Below, one piece after another: positions 1-7,887 of a stretch of DNA of 17,230 bases. This DNA is from Methylococcaceae bacterium (GTDB taxonomy: Bacteria > Pseudomonadota > Gammaproteobacteria > Methylococcales > Methylomonadaceae). Below the pieces are notes generated by a model that ran no database searches, was not told where the DNA came from, and worked only from the letters and a program-made list of their open reading frames with translations. Made by a program: the position numbers and the translations under genes. The stretch is taken from the NCBI GenBank assembly GCA_030699345.1, contig JAUYMX010000053.1, positions 1 through 17,230 on the forward strand, read 5' to 3'. Each line of letters begins with the position of its first letter. The first letter of the stretch is position 1.

Positions 1-1273
1 CCAATAATAATGAACTGCTCACGGCAATAAGCGCGTCAAGACTGTAATTTGGACTTATCGGTTCGGATGATTCGTAAGCGCGATTTATTACCGTCACTTG
101 AGGATATTTTTCTTTTTGACTGGTTTCAATTTGTACCAATCGCTCTTGCGTTTCGCGATAGAGTTTTTCCAATCCTTCCAAATCAGTTTTTAGCGCATCG
201 TGTTCGGAAAATTTTGAGGTGAATGCTGCCGCCAGCTTTTTATGTTCGACGAGTTTGGCGCGCACGGCTATCAGCGTTTGTTGAGCCGCGACAACATTAT
301 TCTCTGCTTCAGTGAGAACAATTTTTTTACCATAGTCACGTTTATATTTAACTTCGGCTTCAAGTTTTTTGATTTGTTCTGGAATAACTTTTAGCGCTGG
401 TTGCTTATTCAAATAGTCCCGGGTATATCTTTTATCAAACTCAACCAGTTTTTCTTGTAACTCTTGCAGACGTCTTTCAAGATTTTCCAAGCTACCTTGG
501 TCTTGATCAGGAACGACAGCCTGACCACGGGAAATCGCTAATTTAATCGCATCAAGGGTTGCTTTAGCCTTAATTTCATCTTCACTGGCTTGGTTATAAG
601 AGGCATTGATGCCATTAAGTTGAGCCAAAGGTTCATTTTCATCACGACCGGTTGAAGAAATGTCATTGATTTTTCTGAACTCATCAAGTTCAGCTCGTTT
701 GGTATCAATCTTTTCAGCCAAGCCTTTTAATTCGTCGGTAATGATACTGGTCGTATTGCCCGTTAATTTTTTAATTTCCTCAGCCCGAGCATCTAAGTAA
801 ACGTCCACCCAGGTATTAACAAGCAGCGGTAAAAATTTAGGGTCAGTGCCATCGGCGCGTATTTCAACTAGATTGGTGCCTTCGACTGGCTCAACGACTA
901 AAAACTTTTCAATGTCATGTGTCGTTAGCTGTTGTAAATAACCAGTAGTGGCTGATGATTTAAGTCTTGATAAGGTTTCGGCAATAAGTTCATGACCAAG
1001 CAATATTTGTTTTTGAATAGCAACATGCTGAATATCTGCGGGGGTGCTGTCTCGATCGATAGCCGTCATCGCCGAAGTTAACAAAGTTGCCGCGCTACGA
1101 TAAATGGCTGGGCGGCTATAAGTGTAAGTCAGGCCAACAGCGGCACTGATTAAAAAGACAATGACAAAAATAACGAATCTGCGCATGCGAAACCAGGGGC
1201 GCTGATTAAAGTCAGGCGGAGAACTAAGATCGCTATTAGGAAAAATTTCAATTTTTGGTGAGTAGTTTTCCAT
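1..1273 (-). CDS. GumC/Wzz-family polysaccharide chain-length/export protein (C-terminus beyond the left edge)
   Basis: Reading the minus strand from an ATG at 1273 gives 424 residues without a stop to the window edge. A stop lies six codons upstream, so this is the first possible ATG in frame; no good ribosome binding site precedes it. Residues 1-31 are cytoplasmic, 32-52 form a membrane segment, and residues 54-60 (RPAIYRS) match the start of the periplasmic Wzz fold. A long charged helical, probably coiled-coil region spans about 165-385. Near the end a Pro-containing stretch (EPISPNY, about 404-410) leads into a second hydrophobic segment, cut off by the window. This layout is that of inner-membrane polysaccharide co-polymerases, which set chain length or link polymerisation to export of exopolysaccharide. 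Whether a cytoplasmic tyrosine kinase domain follows cannot be seen. An exopolysaccharide cluster probably lies to the left. Confidence 0.85.
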   Translation of the reverse strand, partial: MENYSPKIEIFPNSDLSSPPDFNQRPWFRMRRFVIFVIVFLISAAVGLTYTYSRPAIYRSAATLLTSAMTAIDRDSTPADIQHVAIQKQILLGHELIAETLSRLKSSATTGYLQQLTTHDIEKFLVVEPVEGTNLVEIRADGTDPKFLPLLVNTWVDVYLDARAEEIKKLTGNTTSIITDELKGLAEKIDTKRAELDEFRKINDISSTGRDENEPLAQLNGINASYNQASEDEIKAKATLDAIKLAISRGQAVVPDQDQGSLENLERRLQELQEKLVEFDKRYTRDYLNKQPALKVIPEQIKKLEAEVKYKRDYGKKIVLTEAENNVVAAQQTLIAVRAKLVEHKKLAAAFTSKFSEHDALKTDLEGLEKLYRETQERLVQIETSQKEKYPQVTVINRAYESSEPISPNYSLDALIAVSSSLLL

Positions 1274-1425
1274 AAGCTTGTTTTATTTTTGGATGAGAAT
1301 ATTTTGAATATCGCATTAAAAACAAAAAATATCTAGCGTTACAAAAGTGCCTGCATTTGCAATGCATCGGTTTAGCTGAATAACATAACCTGCTAATAAA
1401 TCGGCTTAATTTGCTCTTCTCATCA
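1274..1425. other. Intergenic spacer between the UPF0158 and Wzz-like genes
   Basis: This AT-rich spacer separates two co-directional minus-strand genes. It must hold the 3' end of the UPF0158 transcript and possibly a promoter for the Wzz-like gene. I see no hairpin with a T-run and no convincing promoter pair in it. An open frame crossing it on the minus strand overlaps both genes and looks non-coding. Confidence 0.4.
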
Positions 1426-1851
1426 TCAAATCCACTCCATAGCAATGCCGTTTTGTTCACACCATTGCTCGGCCAGCCGCTCGAGTTTTTTTTGTTCAAA
1501 CACGAACCAGGCTTCAGGCAAATTCGGGTAGTCGTATAGAGTGTCCTTAAAGCAGCGAAATAGTTTTGGTCGTTTAAGGACAGTTTCAAGGTGTTCAGCT
1601 ATCTGGGAGGAGCCTAAGTTTTTAACAAAGGCTTCCATAATATGGAACGACTCACGTGAAGATATTGGCTCTATAGAATAAAACCGTGGGTTATCTTCCA
1701 AATCTTCCGGTAAATCATCGACGCCATCTGACTTAAGCAGAATGTCTCCGGTTTCAGTATCCAGAAACCAACCACCGCCATATAAATCAACCGCTGTATT
1801 CAGAGCTTCGATCAAGTCGTCACGTTTAATTTTCAGAATAATAAGATTCAT
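1426..1851 (-). CDS. UPF0158 family protein, function unknown
   Basis: This is a 141-residue acidic soluble protein. It matches the UPF0158 family in three places: an N-terminal segment with a Leu-Asp-x-Glu-Thr-Gly-type motif (DTETGDI, residues 31-37), the central IEPISSRESF stretch followed by an IMEAFV helix, and the C-terminal pattern with RCFKDTL, DYP, W and F that ends in a Trp-x-Glu-x-Asn-Gly-Ile-like tail. Length is normal for the family. The ATG is preceded by AAGGA (complement of 1857-1861) with suitable spacing, which fixes the start. No biochemical function is established for the family to my knowledge. It has no signal peptide or membrane segment. It is divergent from mtdB and separated from the upstream-encoded Wzz-like gene by about 150 bases, so no functional link can be drawn. 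Confidence 0.85.
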   Translation of the reverse strand: MNLIILKIKRDDLIEALNTAVDLYGGGWFLDTETGDILLKSDGVDDLPEDLEDNPRFYSIEPISSRESFHIMEAFVKNLGSSQIAEHLETVLKRPKLFRCFKDTLYDYPNLPEAWFVFEQKKLERLAEQWCEQNGIAMEWI

Positions 1852-1979
1852 AATTTTCCTTAAATTTATGTATGCCGAATTCGTATCATAATTGCAAAAT
1901 CAGTTGCTCGCAGGGGCGCTTTAAGTTTTATGGTCTACATTGTGTTACGTAATAAACCAACAACGCCAAGGAAACGAGC

Positions 1980-2879
1980 ATGTCTAAACGAATTTTGTAT
2001 TTTCTTACGCCCGGAACTCACATCAGTGCTTTCGATGTGACAATTGCGGCTGATGCCGGGTTTGACCTGGTCATACCATTTACAGAAATACGCCCCGATG
2101 GCGTTGCCAATATTGTTCAAGACGCCATTTTCTCAAGACCCCCCAAACGCTTTAACGATACCGGCATTTTTATCGGCGGTCGTGATGTGCATCTGGCAAC
2201 GGATATGTTTCAGAAAGCCAAAAATGCCATGGTCGGCGATTTTCAAGTGGGTGTATTCGCTGATCCTAACGGTGCGTATACAACCTCGGCCAGTGTCGTC
2301 GCATTGGTTGAACAAACGTTAAAAAAACAAACCGGCAGCGGCGTCAATGGTCGTAATGTCGCTGTATTTGGTACCGGCCCTGTTGGCCTTTGCGCTGCGG
2401 CATTGGTGTCCAAATTAGGCGCATCTACCAAACTATGTCATCTCACCGCTGACGATGATAAACGCGTAGCGATTGGTTTTTGCGAGCGTTATAAAACCAA
2501 GGTGGACTGGGTATCTGCAGAAACCTCTGAAGAAAAAATAGACGTGCTTAAAGACGCCGAAGTAGTTATTTGTGCGGCACGCGCGGGCATTCGTATTCTT
2601 AATAGAGCCGAATTGGAACATGCCAAAAACTTGATTTTGGCAGCCGATACCAATGCGGTACCACCCAGCGGGATTGCCGACATCGGCCCGCATTTTTTGA
2701 ATGAAGAAGTGAGTTTTTCTAGCATCAACTTTCGTGCTATCGGCGCCCTGGCAATCGGCAACTTAAAATACAAAACCCAGTTTGGTTTGTATGAGCAAAT
2801 TCACAAAGCCAAGCAACCGGCTTTGTTCGATTTTCCAGAAGCTTATGAATTTGCTTTATCTGTGTTGCATAACAAATAA
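1980..2879 (+). CDS. mtdB: NAD(P)-dependent methylene-tetrahydromethanopterin dehydrogenase MtdB
   Basis: The enzyme oxidises methylene-tetrahydromethanopterin to the methenyl form with NAD(P)+, one step of the cytoplasmic formaldehyde-to-formate route in aerobic methylotrophs. The 299-residue protein has the family N-terminus (ILYFLTPGTH, then SAFDV and ADAGFD at 17-29), the IFSRPP and GIFIGGRD blocks (about 50-69), VFADPNGAYTT at 92-102, a Rossmann dinucleotide loop GTGPVG at 131-136, and the C-terminal ADTNAVPPSGIA and GALAIGNLKYKTQ blocks. Length agrees with MtdB from Methylorubrum as I recall it. An AAGGA at 1968-1972, seven bases before the ATG, fixes the start. It is a single gene here with its own leader, and no other tetrahydromethanopterin-pathway gene is in view. 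MtdA/MtdC relatives are the main alternatives; the sequence reads as MtdB. Confidence 0.93.
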   Translation: MSKRILYFLTPGTHISAFDVTIAADAGFDLVIPFTEIRPDGVANIVQDAIFSRPPKRFNDTGIFIGGRDVHLATDMFQKAKNAMVGDFQVGVFADPNGAYTTSASVVALVEQTLKKQTGSGVNGRNVAVFGTGPVGLCAAALVSKLGASTKLCHLTADDDKRVAIGFCERYKTKVDWVSAETSEEKIDVLKDAEVVICAARAGIRILNRAELEHAKNLILAADTNAVPPSGIADIGPHFLNEEVSFSSINFRAIGALAIGNLKYKTQFGLYEQIHKAKQPALFDFPEAYEFALSVLHNK

Positions 2880-2890
2880 GTTGAATAATA

Positions 2891-2917
2891 CGGTGGATAT
2901 GCTCTGCTTATCCACCG
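2891..2917 (+). terminator. Hairpin just after mtdB, possible terminator
   Basis: Two perfect 9-base arms, CGGTGGATA at 2891-2899 and TATCCACCG at 2909-2917, enclose a 9-base loop 11 bases after the mtdB stop. No T-run follows, so it may stabilise the 3' end of the mRNA or act with the palindromes downstream rather than work as a classic intrinsic terminator. Confidence 0.5.
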
Positions 2918-2933
2918 CTCTACTCATGGGAAG

Positions 2934-3059
2934 CTCGAAAAACCCTGCACTTCGATAAACTCAGTACCCACAGGGCATAAATGCGAACGGTGTTTTATAA
3001 ATCAATAAGTTCCGTTCGTGGTGAGCTTGTCGAACCATGAACGGAGTGGGTTTTTCGAG
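2934..3059. repeat. Pair of inverted REP-like palindromes (REPIN/BIME-type) between convergent mtdB and hrpA
   Basis: The element is bounded by perfect 12-base inverted arms, CTCGAAAAACCC at 2934-2945 and its complement at 3048-3059. Inside are two divergent copies of a REP-like unit in opposite orientation. The left copy (about 2943-2975) contains CTTCGATAAACTCAG between weak CCCTG/CAGGG arms. The right copy (3011-3045) is a strong hairpin with a 12-base stem, one G-T pair, and an 11-base loop, GAGCTTGTCGA. The core resembles the TTCGACAAGCTCA palindromes I recall as dispersed repeats in many proteobacteria. Its position between convergent genes is typical for such repeats, and the strong hairpin could help end both transcripts. 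Confidence 0.7.
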
Positions 3060-3072
3060 GTTCTCTCATATA

Positions 3073-6000
3073 TCACCGCTCGTCCCACGCCTTATCCATT
3101 CGTTTTACCGACACCGGATAGGCTGTTTTTAACTGCTGGGCAAACAGCGACACCCTAAACTCTTCCAGCATCCAGCGGAATGGATCTTGCTCCGGCGACA
3201 CAAGGTCTTTTTGCGATTTCTTCTCCACTTCTTTCCAAAAACGCGTGGCGTAACGCGTGACTTCCTGCATTTTTTGCGGGCTGTTATCCACCTTATCGAG
3301 GCGATATTGAATGGCTTTCAAATAGCGCGGAATGGCTTTTAAATTGTTGTATGGCGTGTTGCGAATAAAACCTTGGTAAATCATTAAGCCGAGTTGCTCA
3401 GTGATGTCTTTAACCATCGGATCATTGGGATTGAAACGTTGTAGTCCGGTTTTAATCGCACTGGTCAACGTTATGATTTCCTGAGCAATCTTGCCTGCTT
3501 CGTTGGCTACGCTGACTAATTCACCTTTATTTTGTTGCAGGCTTTGCTCGAATGCTTGCTGAGTGCGAATGGTTCGACCGTCGACAAACACATGATGCAA
3601 AATCGACATCAGTAAATCCTCTTTAAACGTCGCCTTGTCATTACCTTTAATAAATGGATGCAAGGGCAACCGACTATAGGCAAGCTCAACCGCCGCCGCT
3701 TGCATATTTTTGGTGATGTAGTTGCATTCCTTGCGCAGTTTGAGCTGGTAAAGACGCATCAAACCGGCTTGATGCTGAACTGCGGCTTTTTGTTGGGTGT
3801 CGAAAATACGCACGCCAACCGCGTCGCCTTCATCGACAATCGCCGGATACCCGATAAAGTTTTGGCCTTTTTGGATGAACTGATACGTGTCAGGCAAATC
3901 ATCAAAAGCCCACTGAATACACCCCGTATAGTGCAATTCATCGGCAGCGATTTGGTCGAAACTTTGCACAGCCTGGGTCGCATGTTGGCCTTGCAGCTTT
4001 TTCAAATCCCTGCCGTAATCGAGCAGCTGGCCTTCCGCATCAATTACCCGGAAATTCATGCGCAGATGGTCCGGCACCGCATCCAGGTTCCAGGCATTTA
4101 ACGGTATCGCCTCATCAGTAAGCTTACGTAAGCGGTAACCGAGCCATTCTTGAATACTGCCTTTAAAATCAGGTTCGATTTCCAGACATTGTTTGACGGT
4201 TTCCGGCACCGGCACAAAGTGTTTTCTAAGCTGCTTGGGCAAGGATTTAATCAACGCGACACATTTTTCTGCCAGCAAGCCCGGCACCAACCAGTCGAAA
4301 GGAGTTTGCGTCAGCTGGTTTAACTGGTGCACAGGGATAACAGCCGTCACGCCATCTTCATCGTGGCCGGGCTCAAACCGATATTGCAGCGGAATGGATA
4401 ATTTGGCGTTACTGCCTAAGCGATTGCTGGGAAAGGTGTCCGGATAATACCATTCGTTAACGACATTTTTTTGTTCGCGCACCAAATCTTCTTTGGTTAA
4501 AAACAAAAACTTGGGGTTCTCGCGTTCGACGGTTTTACGCCAAGTATCCAAAGCTACGCCGCTGACGATTTCGGCTGGCAATTTATGATCGTAAAACGAG
4601 TACAGCCATTGCTCATCCTCGACCAAATCCACACGGCGGCCTTTGTGCTGAATGATGCCGACTTCTTCCAGCAATGCTTGATTAGCCTTATAAAAAGGCG
4701 CGTTGCTGTAGTAATCGTGATCCACTAACGCAGAGCGAATAAAAATCTCCCGCGCGGCTTTTGGGTCAACGTGATCGTAAGGAATTTTGCGCCCGGCCTG
4801 CAGCGTTAAGCCATACAACAAGGTGCGTTCATGCACCATGCAGCGGGCCGATTTCTTCTCCCAATGCGGGTCGTAAAAGTTACGCTTGATCAAATGTCCG
4901 GCGCATTGCTCGATCCATTCCGGCTCGATTCTAGCGACATTACGCGCATACACCTTGCTGGTTTCCACCTGCTCCGCGGCCATAATCCATTTGGGTTTTA
5001 ATTTATGCAGCCCGGAGCCGGGAAAGATAAAAAACTTTAAACCTCTAGCCCCCAGATATTCATATTGCTCATGGCGAAAGCCGATATTTGAGAGCAAGCC
5101 CGGCAGTAAGGCGCAATGAATAGCTTCGTAACTGGATTCAGAAGTGTTTGGTGTCATTTTAAGGTCGCCCTTAATCACCTGCATGATCTGCGCATGAATA
5201 TCAAACCACTCACGCATACGGATGTAAGACAGAAAATTAACCGTGCAGTATTTACGAAGCTTACTGTTGGACAGATGCTTTTTTTGCACCTCAAACTCGT
5301 TCCAGATATTCAAAATCGTCAAAAAATCGGATTCCGGATGACGAAACGCCGCATGCTTGGCATCGGCTTGCGGCATTTTATCGGCGGGTTTTTCACGCGG
5401 GTCTTGGATGCTCAGCGCGGAAACGATAATCGCCACTTCCGACAAACAGCTCAATTGACCGGCAGCAACCAGCATTCTGGCAAGTTTAGGATCGGTAGGA
5501 AACTTGGCTAATTGCCTGCCGATTTCTGTCAGTTTGCCCGACTTTTCCAGTGCGTTGACTTCCTGCAATACCGTCTTGCCGTCACGAATCATTTTGTCGT
5601 CGGGCGGCTCTAAAAACGGGAAGTCTTCAATGTCGCCGAGATTTAACGCGGTCATTTGCAAAATAACCGCCGACAAATTGGTGCGCATGATTTCCGGCTC
5701 GGTAAATTCCGGTCTGGCTAAATAGTCATCATGCGAATACAGCCTGATACAAATACCCTCGGCAACCCGGCCGCAGCGCCCTGCCCGCTGGTTGGCGCTG
5801 GATTGCGAGATGCGCTCTATTGGCAAACGCTGGATTTTGCTGCGATGGCTGTAGCGGCTGATGCGCGCATGACCGGGATCAATAACGCAACGAATACCCG
5901 GTACTGTCAGCGACGTTTCGGCAACGTTGGTTGCCAACACAATACGAATCTTGCCGCCTTTGGGATTGAATACCCGCTCCTGTTCACTGACGCTGAGCTT

Positions 6001-6978
6001 GGAATACAGCGGCAAAATATCGTACAGACTGGGGCGATGCTTTTTTAACGAATCGGTAGTTTCGCGGATTTCCCGCTCGCCACTTAAAAAAATAAGAATA
6101 TCGCCGCGTAAATCCCGGTACAGCTCATCAACGGCGTCGAGGATGGCATTTTGTAAGTCGTCAGTAGTTTCATCATCCTCATCTTCCTTGATTTCAAGTG
6201 GCCGATAACGTAAATCCACCGGGTATGTTCGCCCCGACACTTCAATAATCGGCGCATCGTTAAAGTGCTTAGAAAATCGCTCGGTGTCGATGGTCGCCGA
6301 GGTCACAATCAGCTTTAAATCAGGCCGTTTAGGCAATAACCATTTCATGTAACCCAGCAGAAAATCGATGTTTAAACTGCGCTCATGCGCTTCATCGATG
6401 ATGATGGTGTCGTACTGGCTTAGGTAAGGATCGTGTTGCGATTCCGCCAGCAGAATACCGTCGGTCATCAGTTTAATCAGCGATTCTGAGTGGGTTTTAT
6501 CGTTAAAGCGGATTTTGTAACCGACCGATTTTCCCATCGGTTCGCCCAGTTCTTCAGCAATACGATCAGCCACCGTGCGCGCGGCAATACGTCGCGGTTG
6601 GGTGTGGCCGATAAAACCAGCGCCACCGCGGCCGATGGATAAACAAATTTTCGGTAATTGCGTGGTTTTACCCGAGCCGGTTTCGCCGCAAACGATGACG
6701 ACCTGATTGTCTTTAATCAGTTGGGCGATGTCATCTTTTTTACCGGTGACCGGTAAATCCGGGAAATTCAGCGCCGGAATGCTGGCTAAACGCCGGTTTC
6801 TGCCCGCGACCGATTTTTCAAAGCGCCAAGTTAACTGGGCAAACGACTCTGTGGTGTCTTTGCCTTTTTGATGCTCAGCACGGCAACGATCCAACTGCTG
6901 TTTTAATCTATGTCTATCTTGGCTTAGACAAAGTGGTAATTGCTGGGCGAGGTGTTTAATAAGTTCAGGAGTGGACAT
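3073..6978 (-). CDS. hrpA: ATP-dependent RNA helicase HrpA (DEAH box)
   Basis: The gene encodes a large DEAH-box helicase. Bacterial HrpA unwinds RNA and is linked to rescue of stalled or collided ribosomes and mRNA processing. From the ATG at 6978 it has 1301 residues, about the length of the E. coli protein. Visible motifs are Walker A GETGSGKT at 98-105, HTQPRR (motif Ia), DEAH at 195-198, SAT at 227-229, NVAETSLTVPG (motif V), and QRAGRCGR (motif VI) at 397-404. After these come the helicase-associated and OB-fold regions and the long C-terminal extension that marks HrpA rather than shorter DEAH proteins. The frame is open ten codons further to a GTG at 7008, but the ATG puts Walker A at the same distance from the N-terminus as in E. 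coli. Neither start has a good ribosome binding site. It lies 93 bases downstream of the phosphoesterase gene and may be co-transcribed with it. Confidence 0.95.
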   Translation of the reverse strand: MSTPELIKHLAQQLPLCLSQDRHRLKQQLDRCRAEHQKGKDTTESFAQLTWRFEKSVAGRNRRLASIPALNFPDLPVTGKKDDIAQLIKDNQVVIVCGETGSGKTTQLPKICLSIGRGGAGFIGHTQPRRIAARTVADRIAEELGEPMGKSVGYKIRFNDKTHSESLIKLMTDGILLAESQHDPYLSQYDTIIIDEAHERSLNIDFLLGYMKWLLPKRPDLKLIVTSATIDTERFSKHFNDAPIIEVSGRTYPVDLRYRPLEIKEDEDDETTDDLQNAILDAVDELYRDLRGDILIFLSGEREIRETTDSLKKHRPSLYDILPLYSKLSVSEQERVFNPKGGKIRIVLATNVAETSLTVPGIRCVIDPGHARISRYSHRSKIQRLPIERISQSSANQRAGRCGRVAEGICIRLYSHDDYLARPEFTEPEIMRTNLSAVILQMTALNLGDIEDFPFLEPPDDKMIRDGKTVLQEVNALEKSGKLTEIGRQLAKFPTDPKLARMLVAAGQLSCLSEVAIIVSALSIQDPREKPADKMPQADAKHAAFRHPESDFLTILNIWNEFEVQKKHLSNSKLRKYCTVNFLSYIRMREWFDIHAQIMQVIKGDLKMTPNTSESSYEAIHCALLPGLLSNIGFRHEQYEYLGARGLKFFIFPGSGLHKLKPKWIMAAEQVETSKVYARNVARIEPEWIEQCAGHLIKRNFYDPHWEKKSARCMVHERTLLYGLTLQAGRKIPYDHVDPKAAREIFIRSALVDHDYYSNAPFYKANQALLEEVGIIQHKGRRVDLVEDEQWLYSFYDHKLPAEIVSGVALDTWRKTVERENPKFLFLTKEDLVREQKNVVNEWYYPDTFPSNRLGSNAKLSIPLQYRFEPGHDEDGVTAVIPVHQLNQLTQTPFDWLVPGLLAEKCVALIKSLPKQLRKHFVPVPETVKQCLEIEPDFKGSIQEWLGYRLRKLTDEAIPLNAWNLDAVPDHLRMNFRVIDAEGQLLDYGRDLKKLQGQHATQAVQSFDQIAADELHYTGCIQWAFDDLPDTYQFIQKGQNFIGYPAIVDEGDAVGVRIFDTQQKAAVQHQAGLMRLYQLKLRKECNYITKNMQAAAVELAYSRLPLHPFIKGNDKATFKEDLLMSILHHVFVDGRTIRTQQAFEQSLQQNKGELVSVANEAGKIAQEIITLTSAIKTGLQRFNPNDPMVKDITEQLGLMIYQGFIRNTPYNNLKAIPRYLKAIQYRLDKVDNSPQKMQEVTRYATRFWKEVEKKSQKDLVSPEQDPFRWMLEEFRVSLFAQQLKTAYPVSVKRMDKAWDER

Positions 6979-7071
6979 TACAACAATAGGAAATTGGAGC
7001 GGTACCACATGAGTACCGGTTATTGGGTTGATGCTTTATGAAAGGAAAAGGGGCGCTTCGCCAAAGAATAT

Positions 7072-7800
7072 CTATATATCCACAATTCGGTTTTGGTCAA
7101 AATCTTTGACTAATTTTTTACCGTAGTACCCTCGCGGATTGCAGAGCACTCGGGCACCGGCAATTCGGTAATCGGCACGACTGTGAATATGCCCGTGGAA
7201 CCAGGCGGTTATTTCGTACTCATGCAAAAGATGTCTTAAGTCATTGCAATAAGCCAATTTTTTCAGTGCGTAGGAAGAATCTTTCCAGCTCCAGGGCGAA
7301 GGGGCATGATGAGTAATAACAACAGTTTTACCTTGAAAAGGTAATGACAGCTCCCTCTCCAGCCAAGTCTTGGAATATTTATGCAATTGACTGAATTCAG
7401 CGGTATCAAAGTATTTTTCAGCAAAGCGGATTTTTCTAAAATCGTTCAAGGTATCGCTTAATGCTTGCGCTGATGCCTCACCCTCAATAAATAAGTCGGT
7501 CCACAAGGTGCAACCCAAAAAGCGTACACCCTGCAAAACCATAGTGCTGTTTTCAAGAAAATGGACGTTACTATCACGACATTGATGAGTCAGTAATTTT
7601 AAGGTTTCTTTATAATCGTGCTTATAAAATTCATGATTACCGGCAACATAAATCACCGGTTTATTTAAAGATTTCAGCCATTCAATACCTTGACTGCTTA
7701 CGCCTATGTCGCCTGCGGCAATAATAATGTCGGCATCATTGTCTGGGGCTGGCAGTTCACCAAACTCCAAATGTATATCGGAAAAATAATTTATCCTCAC
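7072..7800 (-). CDS. Calcineurin-like metallophosphoesterase
   Basis: This is a 242-residue cytoplasmic protein with the complete metal-binding set of the calcineurin-like phosphoesterase superfamily: D8 and H10 in SDIHLE, D31 in GDIG, N55 and H56 in GNHE, H163/H164 in HHAPS, and H201/H203/H205 in HGHIH. The dinuclear metal site should therefore be functional. Substrate cannot be read from the sequence; relatives act on varied phosphoesters or nucleotides. The start is a GTG. A stop lies five codons upstream in frame with no start between, and SDIHLE begins at residue 7, so this start is the only sensible one. It is divergent from ispG and is the first gene of a possible two-gene unit with hrpA. 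Confidence 0.88.
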   Translation of the reverse strand: MRINYFSDIHLEFGELPAPDNDADIIIAAGDIGVSSQGIEWLKSLNKPVIYVAGNHEFYKHDYKETLKLLTHQCRDSNVHFLENSTMVLQGVRFLGCTLWTDLFIEGEASAQALSDTLNDFRKIRFAEKYFDTAEFSQLHKYSKTWLERELSLPFQGKTVVITHHAPSPWSWKDSSYALKKLAYCNDLRHLLHEYEITAWFHGHIHSRADYRIAGARVLCNPRGYYGKKLVKDFDQNRIVDI

Positions 7801-7830
7801 ACTTCGCTCTACTCAATAAACTCAATGGCG

Positions 7831-7836
7831 TATAAT
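7831..7836 (+). promoter_or_regulatory. Candidate -10 box of the ispG promoter
   Basis: A perfect TATAAT lies 51 bases before the chosen ispG ATG, so transcription would start near 7843. No good -35 hexamer stands at 16-18 bases upstream. The site also argues against ispG starting at the in-frame ATG at 7825, which would lie upstream of the transcript start. Confidence 0.4.
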
Positions 7837-7887
7837 TTGCCGGTATTCTATCCAGATAACTGTCACCTTTTCCAAAATAATTTACCT

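Noticed and set aside
3658..6208. Several plus-strand open frames of 73-147 codons inside hrpA
   Set aside because: They are antisense to a well-conserved helicase, carry no recognisable domains, and fit the shadow frames expected of a long gene.
6979..7008. Ten-codon extension of hrpA to a GTG
   Set aside because: The ATG at 6978 gives nearly the same length and Walker A position as the E. coli protein; the extension has no ribosome binding site.
7052..7062. Small GGCG/CGCC hairpin between the phosphoesterase gene and hrpA
   Set aside because: The stem has only four base pairs and the following pyrimidine stretch on the minus strand is broken by cytosines; too weak to call a terminator.
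7690..7887. Upstream extension of the ispG frame
   Set aside because: It begins with TTG, overlaps the divergent phosphoesterase gene, lacks IspG similarity, and contains the likely -10 box; the ATG at 7888 is better.
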